Positions 12,301-22,998 of a stretch of 64,000 nucleotides of DNA are shown here, piece after piece; position 1 is the stretch's first letter; every line of letters begins with the position of its first letter. Both the position numbers and the translations under genes were made by a program. This DNA is from Fomitopsis serialis (Eukaryota > Basidiomycota > Agaricomycetes > Polyporales > Fomitopsidaceae): assembly GCF_022376445.1 (NCBI RefSeq), contig NW_025955061.1, positions 62,001-126,000 of the forward strand, in the 5' to 3' direction. Below the pieces are notes generated by a model. The model did no database searches, was not told the origin of the DNA, and worked only from the letters and a program-made list of their open reading frames with translations.

Positions 12301-12571
12301 CGCCGCATTGACTTTGCCTATGCCCGTGTTTGACGGTTCATCAGGCAAGTCCAGCGGTTCGTCGCCCGACCGTTCCGATGGCGAACAACAGGAGCCCACG
12401 CAAGGGAGGCAGGGATACGCGGCCAGCAGGTCTCGCAGTAGCCGGAAACGGTCCCAAGAGGACCTGATTGGAGCCGACGAGGATCTCGCAGTGGGTCCGT
12501 CAAAGCGTTCAAGGACCCACAGCGAGCTGCCGCGCCGTCGGCTGTCGCGCGGCCCAACTCCAGAGCGATGA
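9369..12571 (+). CDS. FunK1 fungal kinase with inserted chromodomain, copy 1 (one frameshift)
   Basis: Four exons (9369-9623, 9674-10828, 10900-11510, 11567-12571) give about 1008 residues once one missing base near 9840 is allowed for. FunK1 landmarks in order: N-terminal segment with LPGQTFK and RWRNISVVFEAK, the beta-3 lysine in HHVVIKEAWR, the catalytic loop HRDVSEGNVM, the DFG-equivalent DLDYGFDW, then after about 180 residues GTFYFMAIEVL and the helix RHDLESFYWLL. Catalytic Lys, Asp and Asn are all present, so activity on Ser/Thr proteins is plausible. Between DLD and MAIEVL lies a chromodomain (YFVEAILAE, KKYLVKWAGFG, NLWLPLANV; about residues 570-620). The C-terminus is Pro/Ser-rich and ends in a basic RKRSQEDL...PSKRSRT segment like a bipartite nuclear signal. 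The frameshift is absent from copy 2 at that site. Confidence 0.8.
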
Positions 12572-13095
12572 TGAACGCACTCCTCTGTACTCTATTGTCT
12601 CTCCCGAGGACTGACTGTCTGCATCGCTACGCTCGCATTCTGTTACCCGTGTAGACCGTCTCGTCGCTGGATCGCTGCTGATGTATCTATATCCACTGTC
12701 TGCTGTTGTCTCCCATCCATCCATGTTTCGCTAATTGTATCAACGTCGGTCTGGTTTTGACTGGTCGACGTCTTGCCGCGACATCAGAGAAGTGTTTGAA
12801 TGTACCAACTAATGCTGTGCGTACGCAGGGTCGTCGTCTGCTTTACGTCGTACGTCTATCAATGTCAACATTGGGCATGGCAAGGCTATGTCCGCTAATT
12901 ACGGACAAAGGAGTGACTACTACAAACACCACCGCGACGCCGCCTGCATCCACCATGGTCCCGCCCTAACAGAGGACCTACCGGACGTGCACATCAATAG
13001 GCCATCCGCCCACAGAACCTCACCGTCGAGAGCACATGATAATGATTGTCACTAACGCATTACGGTTCGCACCCTCAAGGCGCGGGAGCACGCGC

Positions 13096-13839
13096 TCACT
13101 CCGGCTTGTCCGTCTCGATGTCCTCCAGCGGTACTCCGTCGTACACACCGTTCGATGGCTTCCGCTGTGCGAGCGGCGACACGAGGTGCTTCACCCAGGT
13201 GGAGTAGAGCGAGCGGAGAGGGTTGATCGCAATTGACGGGCGGGGAGGGGGAGCGGAGACTGACGCTGTGACATTGACATTGCGACCCAGATGTCGGGGG
13301 AAAGCCCCATGCTGAAAGGACGGGTTGGTTTCGTCCACCACGGCATATCAAGATGTTTCTCACCTTATTGAGAGGGCCCTGACTAGACGTGCAGAGCTCG
13401 TCGGCGTGGACCCCGGACTGACCAGCGGGTTCACCATTTCCTGGGAGCTCGCCGCCGAGCACGAGGCGGCGATCATAGAGCTGACGGCACCGGACGTGAC
13501 GCTGATCGGCCCCTCGCGGACGTTCGTCTCGTTCATGAACACTCCAGCGAAGAAGCTGGCGGCGAAGGTGGGCCAGGACATCGGGATGCGCAGAAAGGGC
13601 GGGACGTGCAGGAGAAGAAGGTCGTGGCGACACTCAGATAGAGCACCGTACCACATAAGTACGCGCGACCAGCCTTGCAACGACAACATAAGTACGCCAT
13701 GACTGCATCTGGCCAAATGTCAGTACTCACTACACATCCGGAAAAGTTCCCGACGTACTGATGGTGCCTCAACTCGCCTGGCACATCCGTCTCGCAGGTC
13801 CTCCAACCTAGGCTCTGCCAGTGGTTTCGTAGCACTCAT
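13096..13839 (-). CDS. Unidentified gene opposite to the kinase (left arm)
   Basis: A minus-strand candidate starts MSATKPLAEPRLEDL (ATG at 13839) and ends RSLYSTWVKHLVSPLAQRKP followed by an acidic tail DGVPLEDIETDKPE (stop 13096). Middle exons are uncertain; one frame gives MSWPTFAASFFAGVFMNE, which is hydrophobic. The same start and end occur in the right arm. The frame cannot be joined cleanly: one or more base losses or unrecognised introns intervene. I do not recognise the protein. The opposite strand also has a long frame (13325-13702), so the strand choice rests on the lysine/acid-rich C-terminus and splice-like sites. Confidence 0.35.
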
Positions 13840-14161
13840 TCAATACTAATGGATTGGGGGACCTCCGAGTCTAATGTGCGCGTGGCTACGGTTCAATTGC
13901 AAAGCCGTACTACAGACATGTAAGTCTCCAGTTATCCAGACGAGCACTCACCGTTTCTCGTACCTTTACCTGTCTGTACAGCCTTGCAGACAACTTCGCC
14001 ATGGCCAAACTGAAGCGTCGAGAGTCGAGACGTCCAGCTCGAGGAGAGGACGCGCGACGCGATCATGTGCCCGAGCTCTGTGGCTCACCCGGAGGCGCGA
14101 CACCTGTCCGACAGCCACACCAGGCTGGTCTGCCACACCACCGTACTGGCCGTAGACATCC

Positions 14162-14972
14162 ATGTCGCTATACAGCCGTAGCATCCCCTCTTTTTCTCTG
14201 CCCTCTGTCTATCCTCCCGGCCAGATGCAGGGTCTTCCTGCTCCGTACAACCAGCCTCCCTTCAAGCGCGGCTGGTTGACCGACGAAGTAAGTCTCGTCC
14301 CTGACTAATACGCATTTCCCAGTCGTTCAAAGTCGTAGGCAATTAAACGCGTGTCTAGTATGAATCCCCTACCTCGACTTCATCGAAGCTTGATCCCCTA
14401 CCTCGACTTCATCGAAGCTTGATCCCGGACTTGGACGCTGCATGGAAACCTCCCGTGCTGTACTACGGCTGGTCGATCGGCGATCTTCTCCCGACGCTCC
14501 TCGAATACGCGGAAAAGCACAAGCTCACGAGATACACCGTCATTGGTTATTTGCAAAAGCCTACGACGCCCTCCGGTGAGAAACTGTATCTCTCTGACGA
14601 CTCGGACGACGAAAGCGATACGGGGAGCGTGCACTGGGGCGACGCAGAAGATGAAGAGGAGGAGGAAGACGGCGAGGTTCGCGTTCAGCCGACTGTATCT
14701 GCAGAGAGCGCTCTTTATACCATGGCGAAAGAGGCCGGTGTGAATATGCGTCATCTGCCCGCCTCGAGGCAGCCCTTCCGCGTCCGCGGCGCGCTGCACG
14801 CCCCGCATAAGCTCGTCATCTCCGTCTACTCGAATTAGCTTCCGAGCTGGGCTGGGCTCTCCCCGACGCCGAGGTCGAGAAGATGCAGACGAAACTCGGG
14901 ATTCAAGAGGCGCCTGCATGGTACGTGAGCAACATCGATTCGACATGGAGTAGGGTTGCTCCTAAGTGGTGA
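14162..14972 (+). pseudogene. Two-exon unknown family, copy B, broken
   Basis: Exon 1 is 14162-14287 (126 nt, same length as copy A), with YNQPPFKRG. Exon 2 keeps PPVLYYGWSIGDL, LLEYAEKHKLTRYTV, the acidic linker (SDDSDDESDTGS, DAEDEEEEEDGEV) and ALYTMAKEAGVNM. Two lesions are visible. A 29-bp tandem duplication near 14375-14430 shifts the frame early in exon 2. A 5-bp insertion creates TAG at 14836-14838, right inside the YSNYEL block. The downstream remainder (EVEKMQTKLGI, PAWYVSN) is still readable in another frame. Copy C in the other arm shares the 5-bp lesion but not the 29-bp one. The DPPG motif itself is YPPG here. Confidence 0.8.
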
Positions 14973-15471
14973 TTAATGTGTTGTCTCCTGCTATCCAAGG
15001 AAAGCCAGTTTGATGGTACGTGGCGCCGGTATTTTGATCGCGATGGCTTGACATTAACTCATTCGCGAGTATTCAGGCTGTTATGATGTCTTGGCCGATG
15101 GCCAACCGATGGCCCATTCGTACGGGAGCAGACGAGTAGGATAGTGTACCATAGTCCAATGGATCATGTACGAGGCGAATGCGACGGATTATTTTTACCA
15201 ACGAGCACCGAGACCAAATCAATACTGTCCAACTTTGCCAGGCTAAATATTGTGACAAAACATTAATTCCAGCAAGTCAAAATACATCCGTTCGACGCAC
15301 GTCGCACGTCGGAGGACGCGCGCACATAGTGTCACACGTGATCGATCCAGCGATTGGCTCGCCGTCAACTCAGAGCGAGGCGTCTGCGTCGAGGACTCGA
15401 GTTGTCCAAAACAAGTCTGGCACCTTTCACCGCTCTGCACACGACCGAGGCCGTATCTGCCCTGCGCGACC

Positions 15472-15989
15472 ATGTCCACCGTCGATTTTGACACGGCGGT
15501 GAAGCAGGAGGAAGCGCACCTCCGCAAGGTGCACCCCACGCCGGACGACATCCCGGGGTGCATGACGCTCTTCGACGACTTTCTCTCCTGCAACAGTACG
15601 TCCCCCTCCCCGCCCACCCCACTCCCCGCTGAACCTGCCCCGCCGCGCGCGCAGTCGTGGGCAAGCAGCTCACCTCGCTCTACCGCTACGGCCACATGTC
15701 CGTCTGCGGGCCGAAGCTCGCGGAGTTCAAGTTCTGCATGTCGCTGAAGGGCCTGCACCCCGAGGAGCGGCGCGACGCGTGGATCCGGCGCCGCGCGGAG
15801 TGGTGGGCGCGCCGCCGGGTCGAGAAGAGCAGCGAGGACGTGTGGGACGTGCGGACGTACGTGCGCTTTTCGCGACATCTGGCGAGGGCTGACTGACGGG
15901 CTCTGTGCGCGGTGTGTAGGGAGCCGCTGAAGGACTTCCCGCCGGCGAGGCCGTACATGCCCTCGGAGACCGGCTCTGCGCTCGAGTGA
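15472..15989 (+). CDS. EMI1: DUF3128 / Emi1-type twin-CX9C protein
   Basis: Three exons (15472-15595, 15655-15856, 15920-15989) join in frame to 131 residues. Exon 1 ends with CMTLFDDFLSC and exon 2 contains CGPKLAEFKFC, two CX9C motifs separated by GKQLTSLYRYGHMSV. This is the DUF3128 signature named after yeast early meiotic induction protein 1. Twin-CX9C proteins are usually oxidised and trapped in the mitochondrial intermembrane space by Mia40, and this is the likely location. The second half has an arginine/tryptophan-rich helix (DAWIRRRAEWWARRR) and a short proline-rich end (PPARPYMPSETG). Length suits the family. It is intact and sits in the single-copy spacer between the inverted-repeat arms, so it may be an ancestral gene around which the arms formed. 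Confidence 0.85.
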
Positions 15990-15994
15990 GGGAT

Positions 15995-16665
15995 GGCGTG
16001 CAGGGCTCTATGCGGACCGCACGCGCGTTAGGCTCGACCGCATTATGAACAAGTGCGATCAAGATCGCAGTCAATTTCGTCGCGTGGATCATGGGGAGCT
16101 CGTGCACCAAGTGCTCGAGTGCAGGCTAGACTGGACTGCCAGCCCCTGGGTACTGCTGCGGAAGTGGGAACAGTGTTTGTATTCGCCTCACCCATGATGG
16201 GCGTGATGGGACGGCCCTTGCGCAGCCCCTCGTGTACATCTTGCAACAACAAGAACACGACTTCAGGCTCAAGTTCCTGAGGACGATTCACGGGGGGCGT
16301 ACTGGATACGGACGCGGCACCTAAATGCGTACGTTGCACAGTGTGATGTTATTGGAACCCAATTCTTTCCGATAGTTGGAATTCTACGGGAGAGCTTGAG
16401 TACAGCAACTGCAGGAACGAGATCTAGGCACATCGTCGCGTCTTCGTGCCCCCCTTCCCCGGATATACTGGATGCTCGTGCCCCACAACCCGAGATTTGA
16501 ACGTGCGGTGTTGTTCGCCTCTCGTTCGGCCTGAGTGTTTGGTCCTGGTTCTGGTAAGTATGCCAGAACCTGCCTCGCAGTTAGATATTGAACATTGAAG
16601 ACCTTTTGACACTAGCGATAAGTGACCTTCGACGGTGCCGAGACTAAAGAAGGACGTATTCTACG
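15995..16665. other. Intergenic, no gene seen
   Basis: Between the DUF3128 gene and the minus-strand gene ending at 16673. Short frames on both strands lack motifs or splice-consistent partners. Confidence 0.45.
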
Positions 16666-16672
16666 ACACTCC

Positions 16673-17114
16673 TCAGCGCTTCAGCAGCTCGGTCTGGAGA
16701 TTGATGAGGAACTGCCACTTTGCGTCGACCTTCTGACGTGCGTCGCACCCGCCAGCCCGATACGGATGATCTTTGGGATGTTCCATGAAGAGTTCGAAGA
16801 GCGTGCAGGACTTAAGTTCAGTTGCTGTCAGTTGAATTCGTTGTACCGGTGCGAACGCGACTCGGACAATGGACCTCGGCCTCAACGGCTCTGAGATCAA
16901 AGTAGAAACGTTCTCGAAGCTGTTTCCAATGGACGCTGGTCCAGAGTGCAGATACGTCGTTGTCGCGCAGAGCTGTGGTTGCGCGCCGTCGGTCTCCTTG
17001 GTCGCGGCCGCCAGCCCAAATGCGGACAGTCGCACTACAGTCGCGGCAAAGAGGAGCGGAAAGTCCCGTGAAGAATCCGAAGCTCACTCGCCGTCAGCTC
17101 CATCCTCGTATCGA
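16673..17114 (-). CDS. Small hypothetical protein
   Basis: A minus-strand frame of about 120 codons (stop at 16673) reads SAFGLAAATKETDGAQPQL, IGNSFENVSTLISE, RIQLTATELKSCTLFELFM and ends WQFLINLQTELLKR. A short upstream exon (MELTA, ATG near 17114) can be spliced through a 52-nt intron with GTGAGC and a TGTAG acceptor to give an alanine-rich start that could be a weak signal sequence. A TATATATA box lies about 115 bp upstream. I do not recognise the family. Base composition and the long clean frame support coding, but no homology is known to me. Confidence 0.35.
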
Positions 17115-17230
17115 TGCGATCTCGAGACATGACGACATAGCATGACCGCATTGGGATGGTAGTTGACACTTGCTGTGCTAGTTCGTGCGCAGGTTTATTC
17201 ACCTCTCTCTTCACAGAGACCACGCCCGGT

Positions 17231-17239
17231 GTATATATA
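17231..17239 (-). promoter_or_regulatory. TATA element
   Basis: TATATATAG, nearly symmetric, sits about 115 bp upstream of the start of the minus-strand gene at 17114. Assignment to that gene is by distance only. Confidence 0.35.
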
Positions 17240-17409
17240 GGCCTCGGTATCGGGTAGAAGGTCGACCCCGTCCCTTCCTCCCCTCCCACTATCTCCCCTC
17301 TCACGCGAAGAGGATGCATCGCCCGAGCACACGCCGTTTCCCCATATCCCTACGCCCGTCTTTCTCGTGCTATTCCAGTCCCGCGCCGTTGCCAATCCGC
17401 TGAGACTGC

Positions 17410-18275
17410 TTATATCCGCTTAAATGAGTCATGATATCAGTGAGCTTACAGTGCCCATTTGAACGCTCAGCTGCTGACATGCTTGCATAGACGGACGACT
17501 ACCTCTGAGATGAACGCGGTGTCGAGCGGTCCGCCTGCAACACGCCACGATCTCAGGCGTGTCCAGACGTAGGAACGTGCGCTGCTCGAGACCAGTGTGA
17601 GTACGCTGTCATTTGTGAACGTTTGAACGCTGGGAACGCCGTCGCTGCGTGGTCTCCAGTGTCTCCGTCTCCCGTCCGGATGTGGACGGAGAGGCAGCCC
17701 AACCGGGCCCGACGGAGGCGCTATTAATAGCCGCGAATGAGCGGGCCTCCCCGCCGGCTATTTGAGGGGCGCGCCACCCGATCTGAGATGGGAGTGCGTC
17801 ATCGTCTCTGGGGTGACCGAATGGAGCCGCGCGCAGCCCTTCGCGAACAGCGAGCGGGCGTGCGCAGTGCGCAGCGCCTGTCCTGCCAGGCCAGCACATC
17901 TGAGACACAAGACCCCGGCTTCTCCCTTTCTCTCCGCCACCGCTGCGCAGCCGCTATAAGTCTCCTGTTATGCGCTGACTTCCTGCTCCCTCCTACTTGA
18001 CACCTTTGGTATGTCCGTCCCTTTGGCTGCCTTTGGAGTGGGAGTGCTGATAGGAAGTCGCGAGTCAGACAGGACCCCCGTTGTCATTCGGCCTCACCGC
18101 CTCTGGGCTTCGCCGACAGCCGCCCGCTTCGCACACTGGCGGAACATTCTTCGCTGGACCACTGTCAGCCACATTCGCATCTGTTCGTCTACCCTCTCTA
18201 CAACCTAGTCCATCCTGCAGGCGCAGTGTCAGCCTCCCCTTCCCTCCTTTCATCGTAACTTATCCATTTCGCTGT
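17410..18275. other. 5' region of the mannosyltransferase gene
   Basis: No convincing gene. The stretch is rich in pyrimidine tracts and contains a CTATAAG element at 17954-17960 and CT-rich sequence leading to the ATG at 18280, as expected of a fungal promoter and leader. A leader intron is possible. Confidence 0.4.
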
Positions 18276-18279
18276 AAAC

Positions 18280-20031
18280 ATGCCGTTCGGACACGTCCCC
18301 GGCCCCCTCCGCACCCTCAAGCTCAATCGTGCCTCTCGCGCCCTTCTGCTCGTCGGACTGGGGGTTACGCTATTATACATCGGTCTGACACTGACGACAT
18401 CCTCTGCGCGTGCACCACACCTGCTTTCGTCCGTCTCTGCCTTCATGACCTCCCCCCTCAACGGCCCCGCGCCAAACGCCACAGCCTCTGCCTCTGCGCA
18501 GAAGCCGAAGCCCACGCAGTATGACCCGAAGCTGATTCTTGGTGAAACGCATAATACGGAATACGCCGGCCCACCGGCGGGGTTCAATGGCACGCGGCGG
18601 GCGAACGCGACGTTACTTATGCTCGCGAGAAACAACGAGCTGGAGAAGGCGAAGCAGAGCGTGCGCGATCTCGAGGAAAAATTCAATCGCCAGTTCGGGT
18701 ACCCATGGCTTTTCCTGAACAACGTACCATTTGACAAGAAATTCAAGGAGTGAGTGTCGGTCTACGCCGGAAAGCACTCGTGCTGACATATGGGCTAGGG
18801 AGATGAGCGCGCTCGTGTCGGGTCCGATTACGTTCGCACTTATCCCTCCGCAGCACTGGTACCAGCCCGACTGGGTCGACGAGGACAAGGCGAGTCGGAG
18901 CAGAGACGCGATGGTCGAGCAGGATATCATCTATGCAGGTGCGCCACATGCTGTCTCGTCTGCTTTTCTTGCTGAACGCCTCCACGCGGCAGGGAGCGTG
19001 TCGTACCGGAACATGTGCCGTTTCAACTCAGGTTTCTTCTACCGCCATCCGATTCTGCAGCAGTACAAGTGGTACTGGCGCGTCGAGCCCGACGTCCACT
19101 TCCACTGCGTCGTCGACGAGGATCCGTTCTTGTACATGGAGGAGCACGACAAGGTCTACGGTACGTCGCTCGTTCTTATGATATGGAGGTCACTCACGTT
19201 CGCGCAGGGTTCACGATCACGCTGCTCGAGTTTGAGAAGACGATCCCGACGCTGTGGCCGACGGTGAAGAACTTCATCGAGGAGAACCCGCAGTACGTCG
19301 CGCCCGACAACGCGATGGGCTACCTGAGCGAGGATGGGGGCGAGTCGTACAACCTGTGCCATTGTGAGTGCTGCTATTATTAGCTTCGATGGTCGGCGGG
19401 GCGAGGCGGCGACGGGCTTGGCCGATCGGCATTGCGATGGCTTCTTTCCCCGTACGCGTCGCGGCAGCGGAGGTGCGGGGCTTGGCGCGGGCTCTGTCAG
19501 CCAAGGATGTTGTCCTGTCGAGGAAGCTGACTCGGAACTGCTTGGCGTGCCGTCCCCAGATGCGCTCCCCCCGCACCGTCTCCCGTTACCTAGTTCGAGT
19601 TTCGCTCCTCAGGGAGGTTAACTGACGTGTTGCACCCAGTCTGGTCCAACTTCGAGATCGCAAACATGGACTTCTGGCGCGGGGAGGCGTACACCGAGTT
19701 CTTCGAGTATCTTGATGCCAAGGGCGGGTTCTACTACGAGGTGCGTGTCTCGCCTTCCCCATCCAATTGCTTCGTTCGTCCATGTACTCAGCTATCTTGG
19801 TTTCCACAGCGCTGGGGCGACGCACCTGTGCATTCCATCGCCGCGGCACTCTTCCTGCGGAAGAACCAGATCCACTTCTTCGACGAGATTGGGTACGAGC
19901 ACCACCCGTTCACGCATTGTCCGCACACACCGGGTATGATCAAGAAGAAAAAATGTACGTGCCGCGGATGGAGGAGCTTCGACTACCAGGCATACTCGTG
20001 CATGCGCAAGTGGGAGCGCATCTTCAGGTAG
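18280..20031 (+). CDS. GT15 alpha-1,2-mannosyltransferase (Kre2/Mnt1/Ktr type)
   Basis: Six exons (18280-18749, 18799-18938, 18993-19160, 19208-19363, 19640-19740, 19810-20031) join in frame to 418 residues. It is a type II Golgi membrane protein: short basic cytosolic end, one transmembrane helix at about residues 22-42 (ALLLVGLGVTLLYIGLTL), a Ser/Ala/Pro stem, then the catalytic domain. GT15 motifs are all present: YRNMCRFNSGFFYRHP, YWRVEPDVHFHC with the metal-site acid, NLCHFWSNFEIANMDFWRGE, and FYYERWGDAPVHSIAAALF with the conserved Glu. The enzyme adds alpha-1,2-mannose from GDP-mannose to O- and N-glycans of secreted and wall proteins. Length matches the family. Intron 4 is long (276 nt) for this genome. 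A second, paralogous GT15 gene would be normal elsewhere. No lesion seen. Confidence 0.95.
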
Positions 20032-20034
20032 TCA

Positions 20035-21120
20035 GGAAAGGAAGGGGCGTGTCGCAGGATTCGATGAGGGAGGGTTGAATGATGGTGGTTGAGCCACGCC
20101 CGTGTCCCGCCCTCCTGGTCCGTGTTCGGGAGTGTTGGTGCGCGCGGAGCGTCCCCGATTCCGTCCAGAGGCCGCGCAGACCTGCCGTCCAGCGGTGCCG
20201 CTCGCCCGGGTCTGAGGAACACGGCCGTAGTGATTGAGGTCCGCGCTCTGGTTTGGGTGGCTTGGGTTGCGGGCAATCCGTGAAGCTGCGCCCTATGGTT
20301 GGTGAGCGAGGTGGCGAGTGCTGTTTGGGGCGGGGCTGCCTACGCGGACTCGCGGACTGCGGTATTTACATCCACATACGTATTCACACATCTACGTAGC
20401 GAGCGAGGGCTGGAAGGCGGCTTTCGCTGACGTTTGCGCATATAGCGCATTCTGCCCATGTTCTCTCTGGAATGTATTTCTAGGCATTTTGGGTACTTGG
20501 AAAGCAGCTCGACATTCGCGAATCTCGTGGGCATAGAATCTCGAATCATGTGAATGCACTGGCCAAGCAAGTACTGGCGGACAATTCTGCGACCTCGCAC
20601 TTGGGCACTTCTGAGCGTTTACTGGCATCGACTTGAACGGTATTGCAACCGCATGTACGAGGCAGACTGACAAAAGCGCGTACGATTAATGATTCCACTG
20701 GCGGCTGCCGTGCGAAGTCCGCACGCACTGTAAGGCTCTGAGGAATTAAAATACGCCACATCAGGTACACGACTAAGTACTACTCGTTGACCACCTGCAT
20801 AGAAACGAAGGACTCGATTCGTACGCCAGGCACTGGTCGCTCGCGTCTCCTTCACCCCGGAGTACTCCTGCGTCCTGTCGACAGCCTCGTCGGGGACGGC
20901 GGAGCCCATTCCTCGGCCCGCACAGGCGGAGATGGCGAGGAGGCCCGGGTCGAGGGCGGGAATCCAGATGTGGATACAACGGGCTGCTGGTGATGGGGCG
21001 GGGCGGGAGGTAGCGCTACAGAGTCTTCTGTCGGTGTCCAGAGTACTTTTCAGCGGGAGGTCCGCCTCGGACACGGTGACTTCGTCTTCCTCCCCGAGCC
21101 CGGATGTGTACGGGCCCGAG
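20035..21120. other. Spacer between GT15 gene and right repeat arm
   Basis: No gene could be supported. Frames on both strands are short and lack motifs. It contains the unique sequence up to the sharp inner edge of the right arm. Confidence 0.45.
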
Positions 21121-21125
21121 GACGA

Positions 21126-21902
21126 TCACCACCTGGGAGCAACCGTACTCCATGTCGCGTAGGTATTGCTCACGTACCATGCAGGCGCCTCTTGAATCCC
21201 GAGTTTCGTCTGCATCTTCTCGACCTCGGCGTCGGGGAGAGCCCAGCCCAGCTCGGAAGCTAATTCGAGTAGACGGAGATGACGAGCTTATGCGGGGCGT
21301 GCAGCGCGCCGCGGACGCGGAAGGGCTGCCTCGAGGCGGGCAGATGACGCATATTCACACCGGCCTCTTTCGCCATGGTATAGAGAGCGCTCTCTGCGGA
21401 TACAGTCGGCTGAACGCGAACCTCGCCGTCTTCCTCCTCCTCCTCATCCTTTGCGTCGCCCCAGTGCACGCTCCCCGTGTCGCTCTCGCCGTCCGAGTCG
21501 TCAGAGAGATACAATGTCTCGCCGGAGGGCGTCGTAGGCTTTCTTAGATAGCCGATGACGGTGTATCTCGTGAGCTTGTGCTCTTCCGCGTATTCGAGGA
21601 GCTTTGGGAGGAGATCGCCGATCGACCAGCCGTAGTACAGGACGGGAGGTTTCCATGCAGCGTCCAAGTCTGGGATCAAGCTGCGATGGAGTCGCGGTAG
21701 AGGATCCATACCAGATACGCGTTTCATCGCCTACGACCTTGAACAACTGCATAGCCAGAACGAGACTTACTTCGTCGGTCAGCGAGCCGCGCTCGAAGGG
21801 AGGCTGGTCACGGTTGTACGGAGCAGGAAGAGCATGCTTCTGGCCGGGAGGATCGACAGAGGGTAGAGAAAAAGAGGGGATGCTACGGCTATATAGCGAC
21901 AT
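21126..21902 (-). pseudogene. Two-exon unknown family, copy C, truncated by shared lesion
   Basis: Exon 1 (21902-21771, 44 codons) carries SVDPPGQKHALPAPYNRDQ; exon 2 starts at 21730 and is open to TAG at 21262-21260. It reads MDPLPRLHRSLIPDL, PPVLYYGWSIGDLL, LLEYAEEHKL, the acidic linker (SDDSDGESD, DAKDEEEEED) and HKLVISVYSN, then stops. The stop comes from the same 5-bp insertion as in copy B, so the lesion predates the arm duplication or was spread by gene conversion. Beyond it the usual C-terminus (ELGWALPDAEVEKMQ, PAWYVSN) is readable in another frame up to a stop at 21126. A truncated product of about 200 residues lacking the conserved end could still be made. Confidence 0.8.
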
Positions 21903-22263
21903 GGATATCGAATGTCTACGGCCAGTACAGTGGTACAATATTGAGGGCAGACCAGCCTAGACCAGCCCGGTGTGGCTGTTGAACGAGAACTGCCGGGCCG
22001 CTCCTCCAATAGCCGCAGAGCCCGGTCACATGATCGCGTCGCGCGTCCTCTCCTCGGCCCTCGGGCTGGACGTCTCGACTCTCGTGAGTCTCGACGCTTC
22101 AGTTTGGCCATGGCGAAGTTGTCTGCAAGGCTGTACAGACAAGCAAAGCTACGAGAAACGGTGAGTGCTCGTCTGGATAACTGGAGACTTACATGTCCGT
22201 ACGGCTTCGCAATTGAACCGTAGCCACATTTGACTCGGAGGTCCCCCAATCCATTAGTATTGA

Positions 22264-22998
22264 ATGAGTGCTACGAAACCGCTGGCAGAACCTAGGTTGG
22301 AGGACCTGCAACACGGATGTGCCAGGCGAGTTGAGGCACCATCAGTACGTCGGGAACTTTTCCGGATGTGTAGTGAGTACTGACATTTGGCCAGATGCAG
22401 TTATGGCGTACTTATGTTGTCGTTGCAAGGCTGGTCGCGCGTACTTATGGGGTACGGTGCTCTATCTCAGTGTCGCCACGACCTTCTTCTCCTGCACGTC
22501 CCGCCCTTTCTGCGCATCCCGATGTCCTGGCCCACCTTCGCCGCCAGCTTCTTCGCTGGAGTGTTCATGAACGAGACGAACGTCCGCGATCAGCGTCACG
22601 TCCGGTGCCGTCAGCTCTATGATCGCCGCCTCGTGCTCGGCGGCGAGCTCCCAGGAAATGGTGAACCCGCTGGTCAGTCCGGGGTCCACGCCGACGAGCT
22701 CTGCACGTCTAGTCAGGGCCCTCTCAATAAGGTGAGAAACATCTTGATATGCCGTGGTGGACGAAACCAACCCGTCCTTTCAGCATGTGGCTTTCCCCCG
22801 ACATCTGGGTCGCAATGTCAATGTCACAGCGTCAGTCTCCGCTCCCCTCCCCGCCCGTCAATTGCGATCAACCCTCTCCGCTCGCTCCACTCCACCTGGG
22901 TGAAGCACCTCGTGTCGCCGCTCGCACAGCGGAAGCCATCGAACGGTGTGTACGACGGAGTACCGCTGGAGGACATCGAGACGGACAAGCCGGAGTGA
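22264..22998 (+). CDS. Unidentified gene opposite to the kinase (right arm)
   Basis: Counterpart of the 13096-13839 gene: start MSATKPLAEPRLEDL (22264), end STWVKHLVSPLAQRKP then a DGVPLEDIETDKPE tail (22998). A one-base difference around 22590 changes the frame relative to the left arm, and CTGCAACAC replaces CTGCGAGAC near the start. Joining the exons in one frame is not possible without allowing for a missing base. Function unknown. Confidence 0.35.

Larger units (their letters stand above)
8550..14973 (+). repeat. Left arm of a large inverted repeat
   Basis: Read against the reverse complement of 21125-27662, this arm matches in the same gene order: opposite-strand small frame, FunK1-chromodomain kinase, opposite-strand unknown gene, two-exon family copy. 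The distal edge fades gradually near 8550 (diverged but alignable to about 27660). The inner edge is sharp and falls at the stop codon of copies B and C. Identity is very high from about 12430 to 14973 and clearly lower across the kinase body. Confidence 0.9.

Noticed and set aside
13325..13702. Plus-strand frame SSTTAYQDVSHLIERAL and following
   Set aside because: Opposite to a better candidate gene; its reading frame breaks differently in the right arm and no domain is recognisable.
15472..20031. Spacer as a transposable element carried between inverted repeats
   Set aside because: It contains ordinary spliced cellular genes (DUF3128, GT15) and the arms carry genes, not terminal repeats of an element.
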